Shown here: positions 8,287 through 11,451 of the stretch, one piece after another
How positions within the stretch are numbered: position 1 is the stretch's first letter
Layout of the letters: each line of letters begins with the position of its first letter
Origin: CAZNFR01 sp964572225
GTDB taxonomy: Bacteria; Bacteroidota; Bacteroidia; Bacteroidales; GCA-2748055
Direction: 5' to 3'
NCBI GenBank assembly: GCA_964572225.1
Contig: CAZNFR010000098.1
Coordinates: forward strand, 1 to 11,451
Length of the DNA stretch: 11,451 nucleotides
The notes under the pieces: model-generated
What the model saw: only the letters and a program-made list of their open reading frames with translations
What the model was told of the DNA's origin: nothing
Databases searched by the model: none
Position numbers and translations under genes: made by a program

Positions 8287-9352
8287 GGGTTTGGGATTTG
8301 AGGTTGTAGAGTTTCAATTCGGCGATAAACAAATTTTCCTGGTTGCTGAAGGTCAGTTCATATTGATCCTTATAATGAAGCTCAAGCCGCTTCCGGATGT
8401 TGGGTAGTCCGACACCCCCGTTAATCCTTACCTCTCCTTTTTCTTCATTGAATGAGTTATCGACCCGGAAACAGAATTCATCCTCCCGGATACGGATGGA
8501 GATATTAACTTTCAGAAAGCCTTTATCCAGGGTCCCATGTTTGAATGCATTTTCCACAAAAGGGATAAGGAGCATGGGTGCAATCAGCAGGGAATCATCA
8601 ATCTTATCCGATTCAAATTTTACCTCCAGGGTATCCCGGAAGCGAATTCGTTCCAGTTCAATGTATTCCCGGATATGGGAAACTTCTTCGCTTAGCCTGA
8701 CCCTGGGTTTCCCCACCTGATAAAGAATGTAATCCAGCAGGTTGGAAAGTTTCAGGATCACTTCCGGGGTTTGCATGGATTGCCTGAGTGCCAGTCCGTA
8801 AATGGTATTCAGGGTGTTGAAAAGGAAATGAGGATGAATCTGTTTTTTAAGGTACCAAAGCTCCTGTTCTTTCAATTGGAGTTGGGCTTCGAGGATTTTA
8901 TTTTCCAGCATCTTATTCCTGGAAAGGGTCCTGAAATTGTTGTTGAGGATATACACCAGACTTACGATTCCCACGATGAGATAAACCAAAATGAAAACGA
9001 AGGCAAAATTTTTGCTCATGGGTGGCACATCACTGATATTGAATTTGAGGATCAGGATAAGACAGGCATAGAGAATAACTACGACGGAATGAGCCGTAAA
9101 AACCAGGGTATAAAAGAAATAAAGCGCAAATTTTCCATATTTCTTCTGAAGCAAAAGCCGGGGAATCAGGATAAGGATCATAAGGTAGGTAACGATCATG
9201 GTTACCGGAAGTAATCCCCCCGAAAACCAGAGAATATACTCGCGGTCGTTCGAATTATAGCTGAAGAAATATACGTAGAAGAACCAGACAGCCACCCAAA
9301 AGGTGAAATGAAGGAGAAGGGTTTTCAGATTAATGGATTTAAGTCCGAACAT
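8276..9352 (-). CDS. LytS/YpdA-type membrane sensor histidine kinase
   Basis: The 358-residue protein begins with four hydrophobic segments (about 12-31, 41-66, 75-103 and 117-136) and no sizeable periplasmic domain, so the signal is probably sensed in or near the membrane. A coiled-coil-like stretch (about 140-170) leads to the His_kinase domain: KKQIHPHFLFNTLN, with His175 (in PHFLFN) the expected phospho-acceptor. The ATPase part follows, with PFVENAFKHG (N-box, Asn268) and NGGVGLPNIRKRLEL (G-box, about 311-325). All key residues are present. It is the first gene of a two-gene unit with the LytTR regulator, overlapping it by 11 bp. No exact TAnnTTTG box is seen directly upstream on the minus strand, so its promoter is unassigned. 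The stimulus is unknown. Confidence 0.92.
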   Translation of the reverse strand: MFGLKSINLKTLLLHFTFWVAVWFFYVYFFSYNSNDREYILWFSGGLLPVTMIVTYLMILILIPRLLLQKKYGKFALYFFYTLVFTAHSVVVILYACLILILKFNISDVPPMSKNFAFVFILVYLIVGIVSLVYILNNNFRTLSRNKMLENKILEAQLQLKEQELWYLKKQIHPHFLFNTLNTIYGLALRQSMQTPEVILKLSNLLDYILYQVGKPRVRLSEEVSHIREYIELERIRFRDTLEVKFESDKIDDSLLIAPMLLIPFVENAFKHGTLDKGFLKVNISIRIREDEFCFRVDNSFNEEKGEVRINGGVGLPNIRKRLELHYKDQYELTFSNQENLFIAELKLYNLKSQTHEF

Positions 9353-9435
9353 AGAGCAATTTAGTCAATAATTGGCTATCCCAAAAGAAAAGTCGACCAA
9401 TAGCCGGATAAGGACGGAATTTGAAAAAAAGCCGG

Positions 9436-9490
9436 CGGTTTTTGGTAAATTCGGGGGAATTCGGTTAAGTTAGCTCTTAGATTTGCGGTT
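9436..9490 (+). promoter_or_regulatory. Three same-strand CGGTT motifs, candidate LytTR operator
   Basis: The motif CGGTT occurs at 9436-9440, 9462-9466 and 9486-9490, with start-to-start distances of 26 and 24 bp. The middle site, TCGGTTAAG (9461-9469), matches the reported LytTR-type consensus [TA][AC][CA]GTTN[AG][TG] at 8 of 9 positions and the third, GCGGTTCGT (9485-9493), at 7 of 9. An overlapping 10-bp direct repeat places AATTCGG at 9448-9454 and 9458-9464. The array lies between the kinase gene and the divergent ExbB-like gene, so it could serve either. Spacing is a little longer than the classical 21-22 bp, and the assignment is inference. Confidence 0.35.
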
Positions 9491-9503
9491 CGTCGCAATT
9501 CCC

Positions 9504-9533
9504 TTTACACTCTTGCAAAGCGCCCTAAATTTG
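9504..9533 (+). promoter_or_regulatory. Bacteroidota-type promoter for the ExbB-like gene
   Basis: TAAATTTG (9526-9533) matches the -7 consensus exactly, and TTTA (9504-9507), one base from the -33 consensus TTTG, lies 18 bp upstream. Transcription would begin near 9540, giving a leader of about 24 bases. The box lies just downstream of the CGGTT motif array, a fitting place for control by an activator. Confidence 0.5.
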
Positions 9534-9563
9534 TGAACAGTATTAATCTGTAAAACTTTAGTT

Positions 9564-9914
9564 ATGAAAATCTTCATGTTTTTTAGAGACGGTGGCGTTT
9601 TTATTACCTATCCGATTCTGGTTTTTCTGCTCATCAATTTGATTCTCTGGATACGGGCGTATACACGGGAGGATTACCGGGAGAAGGGCTTATCCCTTAT
9701 TGCCCATATAAGCTGGTTTGCACTCGCATGGGGTTACCTGGGCAGGACCATAGGATTAATAGGGGCTTTCGATAAAGTGGCAGCAGCCGGGGATATTGCA
9801 CCCTCACTACTGGCAGGCGGACTAAAAATGGCCTTGCTGGGACCGCTGTTCGGACTCATTGTTTTTCTCTTATCCAGGCTGGGAATCATTGCTCTGACCT
9901 GGACCCGGAAATAA
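9564..9914 (+). CDS. Small three-segment membrane protein related to ExbB/TolQ/MotA, degenerate at pore positions
   Basis: The 116-residue protein has three hydrophobic stretches (about 13-31, 45-68 and 82-112) and a short basic, acidic loop between the first two (RAYTREDYREKG). The second half reads like the conserved core of ExbB/TolQ: GRTIGLIGAFDKVAAAGD followed by LAGGLKMALLGPLFGL, which lines up without gaps with the ExbB segment LAPGIAEALxATAxGL as I remember it. The big cytoplasmic loop of true ExbB is absent, and the polar pore residues appear replaced (equivalents of ExbB Thr148, Glu176 and Thr181 read Arg61, Met89 and Pro94). It therefore probably does not conduct protons in the usual way; a structural or regulatory membrane role is possible. 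No ExbD, TolR or TonB gene is nearby. It is transcribed away from the two-component system, which makes it a plausible target of that system. The family link is moderately sure, the function is unknown. Confidence 0.65.
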   Translation: MKIFMFFRDGGVFITYPILVFLLINLILWIRAYTREDYREKGLSLIAHISWFALAWGYLGRTIGLIGAFDKVAAAGDIAPSLLAGGLKMALLGPLFGLIVFLLSRLGIIALTWTRK

Positions 9915-9919
9915 AAGAC

Positions 9920-9962
9920 TGGATTCGGGTAAGGTTCCCCATTGCAACCTTACCCGAATCCA
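9920..9962. terminator. Strong hairpin after the ExbB-like gene, probable terminator
   Basis: GGATTCGGGTAAGGTT (9921-9936) is repeated perfectly inverted at 9946-9961, extended by one T-A pair, giving a 17-bp stem around a 9-base loop. It starts 5 bp after the TAA stop of the ExbB-like gene. There is no T-run on the plus strand after the stem; read on the minus strand, the stem is followed by a T-rich run (TCTTTTATTT), so it would act better as a terminator for transcripts coming from the right. Confidence 0.6.
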
Positions 9963-10010
9963 TCCCCACATCCCTAACTACCTGTTTATTTGATGAATCA
10001 CTTAGAGAAG

Positions 10011-10034
10011 AAGTTTAGAAGTTTAGTAGTTTAG
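10011..10034 (+). repeat. Short tandem repeat of AAGTTTAG, three copies
   Basis: Three adjacent 8-bp units read AAGTTTAG, AAGTTTAG and TAGTTTAG. The last GTTTAG can pair with CTAAAC at 10046-10051, forming a weak 6-bp hairpin that ends exactly where the insertion sequence begins. The stretch from 9963 to 10051 is otherwise without a gene. Confidence 0.5.
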
Positions 10035-10051
10035 AGAGCTCCCCACTAAAC

Positions 10052-10075
10052 GAGACTGTTCAGAAAAGTGTGTCA
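10052..10075 (+). repeat. IS256-family left terminal inverted repeat
   Basis: It reads GAGAC followed by TGTTCAGAAAAGTGTGTCA and pairs with the right end over 24 positions with two mismatches. The exact outer border could shift by a base or so. Confidence 0.85.
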
Positions 10076-10109
10076 AGATAGATTTTTTAAATTTAATAAA
10101 TTTGACACA
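10069..10109. promoter_or_regulatory. Transposase promoter region with nested inverted repeats
   Basis: A TAAATTTG box (10097-10104) matches the Bacteroidota -7 consensus and ends 4 bp before the transposase ATG, without a clear -33 partner. It lies in a perfect 7-1-7 palindrome (AAATTTA, A, TAAATTT, 10089-10103). Outside that, TGTGTCAA (10069-10076, the inner end of the left terminal repeat) is mirrored by TTGACACA (10102-10109) just before the start codon. This arrangement could let transposase or a host protein bind and repress expression. Confidence 0.4.
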
Positions 10110-11359
10110 TGAACAAGAAAAAAAGAGAAAAGCCACCGAGTCTGGAGGAATTAATTCCAGATGAAACAAAACGGAAAGAAGTTATAGATAGACTTTATAA
10201 AGGTGAACCCATCTTGGGTGATGGGGGAATATTTACCGGCATGCTTCAATCCATAGTCAATGCAGCCCTGGAAGGTGAAATAGACCATCATTTGAAGGAG
10301 CAGGCCTACGATAAAAAGGGGAATCGTCGAAATGGGCATACCCAAAAAATTGTTCGTAGTTCTGCTGGTCCATTACATGTTCAAACCCCCAGAGACCGAA
10401 AAGGGGGCCATGACCCTATCTTGATAAAAAAATGGCAACGAGATCTAGGCACGGGCATTGATGAGATTATTCTAAGCTTGTATGCCCGTGGACAATCTGT
10501 TGAAGATGTACGTTATCAATTGCAGCAACTTTATGGCATAGAGGTCAGTGTAGGGGTTATCAGTGCAGTAACAGAACGAGTATGGACAGAGATAGTAGAA
10601 TGGCAGCAACGCCCATTATTTAGCTGCTATCCCATTGTATATTTAGATGCGATTCATTATAAGATCAGAGAGCAGGGACATGTAATAAGTAAAGCTATTT
10701 ACACTTGTTACGGGGTCAATGCCAGTGGACAACGTGATATATTGGGTCTATACCTCAATGAATCGGAAGGGGCCAATCAATGGGGTATAATTCTGGAAGA
10801 TCTCAAACGAAGAGGGGTGGAAGATGTTTTCTTCTTTTGCGTTGATGGGTTAACTGGTTTTGTAGATGTAATAGAACAAGTATATCCAACATCCATTGTC
10901 CAACGATGCATTGTTCATATGGTGCGTTCTTCAACCCGCTTTGTAAGTGATAGAGATAGTAAAAAGGTGTGTTCGGATTTACGTAAAATATATACATCAG
11001 CCAATAGGCAGCAAGCTGAAATAGCCCTTGAAGCATTTGGGCAAAGTTGGGATAAGAAATACAAGGAAATAAGTCCAAAATGGAGAAAAAACTGGGATGA
11101 ATTAATGGCTTTTATGGATTATGGACAGCATATCAGGAGGATGATTTATACAACTAATCCTGTCGAAGCACTTCACCGGGTAATGCGCAAAGTGACAAAA
11201 TCAAAAGGAGCATGGAGCAATGAAAAAGGATTAATTAAACAGCTCTACCTGGCACTAAAATACAACGAAAAGGGTTGGAAACGCAATGCATTTAATTGGA
11301 CCGCTATCCAGCGTGAATTATTGAATAAATACGGTGAGCGGTATGAAAAGCATTTATAA
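10109..11359 (+). CDS. IS256-family DDE transposase (mutator type)
   Basis: The 416-residue protein is full length for the family. The N-terminal part (about 20-160) holds the DNA-binding region with EGEIDHHLK, NRRNGHTQK and the LYARGQSVEDV segment. The catalytic triad is visible as Asp180 (VYLDAIHYK), Asp246 (FCVDGLTGF) and Glu353 (TNPVEALHRVMRK). The typical CIVHMVRSS (267-275) also stands between the second Asp and the Glu, and SKGAWSNEKGLIKQLYLAL (365-383) follows. No frameshift or internal stop is seen, so the enzyme should be active. It cuts the element's terminal repeats and moves it by a copy-out or circular intermediate, as known for IS256. The ATG at 10109 is favoured by a lysine-rich start (MNKKKREK) and by family length. 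Confidence 0.96.
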   Translation: MNKKKREKPPSLEELIPDETKRKEVIDRLYKGEPILGDGGIFTGMLQSIVNAALEGEIDHHLKEQAYDKKGNRRNGHTQKIVRSSAGPLHVQTPRDRKGGHDPILIKKWQRDLGTGIDEIILSLYARGQSVEDVRYQLQQLYGIEVSVGVISAVTERVWTEIVEWQQRPLFSCYPIVYLDAIHYKIREQGHVISKAIYTCYGVNASGQRDILGLYLNESEGANQWGIILEDLKRRGVEDVFFFCVDGLTGFVDVIEQVYPTSIVQRCIVHMVRSSTRFVSDRDSKKVCSDLRKIYTSANRQQAEIALEAFGQSWDKKYKEISPKWRKNWDELMAFMDYGQHIRRMIYTTNPVEALHRVMRKVTKSKGAWSNEKGLIKQLYLALKYNEKGWKRNAFNWTAIQRELLNKYGERYEKHL

Positions 11360-11368
11360 AGCGCTAAC

Positions 11369-11419
11369 TTTGCAGGGCATAGCCCATCCGCCTACGGCTC
11401 CAGGGCTATGCCCTGCAAA
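11369..11419. terminator. Perfect 17-bp hairpin at the right end of the IS, between transposase stop and right repeat
   Basis: TTTGCAGGGCATAGCCC (11369-11385) is repeated inverted at 11403-11419 around a 17-base loop. It starts 9 bp after the transposase stop and ends 8 bp before the right terminal repeat. There is no T-run after it on the plus strand, so a rho-independent terminator role is uncertain; it may block incoming transcription or have a role in the element's end. Confidence 0.5.
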
Positions 11420-11427
11420 AAGGGAAA

Positions 11428-11451
11428 TGACACACTTTTCTGAACACTCCC
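11428..11451 (-). repeat. IS256-family right terminal inverted repeat
   Basis: Read from the right end inward it is GGGAG followed by TGTTCAGAAAAGTGTGTCA, matching the left end at 22 of 24 bases. It reaches the last base of the window. Confidence 0.85.

Larger units (their letters stand above)
10052..11451 (+). mobile_element. IS256-family insertion sequence, apparently complete (about 1.4 kb)
   Basis: The element consists of one transposase gene bounded by 24-bp imperfect terminal inverted repeats (22 of 24 identical). The shared core is TGTTCAGAAAAGTGTGTCA, preceded by GAGAC on the left and GGGAG on the right (read inward). The length of 1400 bp and single DDE gene fit the IS256 family. 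Target duplications of 8-9 bp are typical; the left flank reads CACTAAAC, but the right flank lies beyond the window, so this cannot be tested. The element is visibly richer in A and T than the genes to its left, which fits an acquired sequence. Confidence 0.9.

Noticed and set aside
9374..9405. Inverted repeat GGCTAT/ATAGCC upstream of the kinase gene
   Set aside because: Only 6 bp with a 20-base loop; too weak to support an operator or a hairpin.
11361..11420. Integron attC-like site (CGCTAAC followed by a long inverted repeat)
   Set aside because: The conserved partner GTTRRRY is missing at the other end and the hairpin lies wholly inside an IS256-family element.

Overview
The window looks like chromosomal DNA of a Bacteroidota (Bacteroidetes) bacterium, probably a polysaccharide-degrading, environmental type. 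Three things point there: a secreted protein with a type IX secretion (T9SS) C-terminal sorting domain, Bacteroidota-type promoter boxes (TAnnTTTG) upstream of several genes, and almost no Shine-Dalgarno sequences. The genus cannot be read from the sequence.

Layout. (1) 1-2374, plus strand: the C-terminal part of an enolase-superfamily (mandelate racemase-like) sugar-acid dehydratase or related enzyme, then, 41 bp later, a secreted protein with a bacterial Ig-like (BIG2) domain and a T9SS tail. (2) 2383-3483, minus strand: an exported WD40 beta-propeller protein, ending 8 bp from the previous gene. (3) 3746-7527, plus strand: a DASS/SLC13 sodium-coupled anion (probably dicarboxylate) transporter followed by a lipoprotein GH3 glycosidase of the beta-xylosidase-like subgroup. 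(4) 7573-9352, minus strand: a two-component system, LytS/YpdA-type sensor kinase and LytTR response regulator, overlapping by 11 bp. (5) 9564-9914, plus strand, divergent from the kinase: a 116-residue membrane protein that looks like a stripped-down ExbB/TolQ channel subunit. (6) 10052-11451: a 1.4-kb insertion sequence of the IS256 family with an intact transposase, whose right inverted repeat coincides with the last base of the window.

How the genes may work together. The GH3 enzyme, the anion transporter and the enolase-superfamily enzyme fit breakdown of a plant or algal polysaccharide and use of its acidic or fermentation products, but there is no SusC/SusD pair here, so this is not a canonical polysaccharide utilization locus. 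The two-component system and the divergent ExbB-like gene share a 211-bp intergenic region holding three same-strand CGGTT motifs, which could be a LytTR-type operator.

I see no clear new defence system, CRISPR array, tRNA or rRNA. The least ordinary items are the ExbB-like mini-protein, which seems to have lost the polar pore residues of its family, and the internal architecture of the IS ends.
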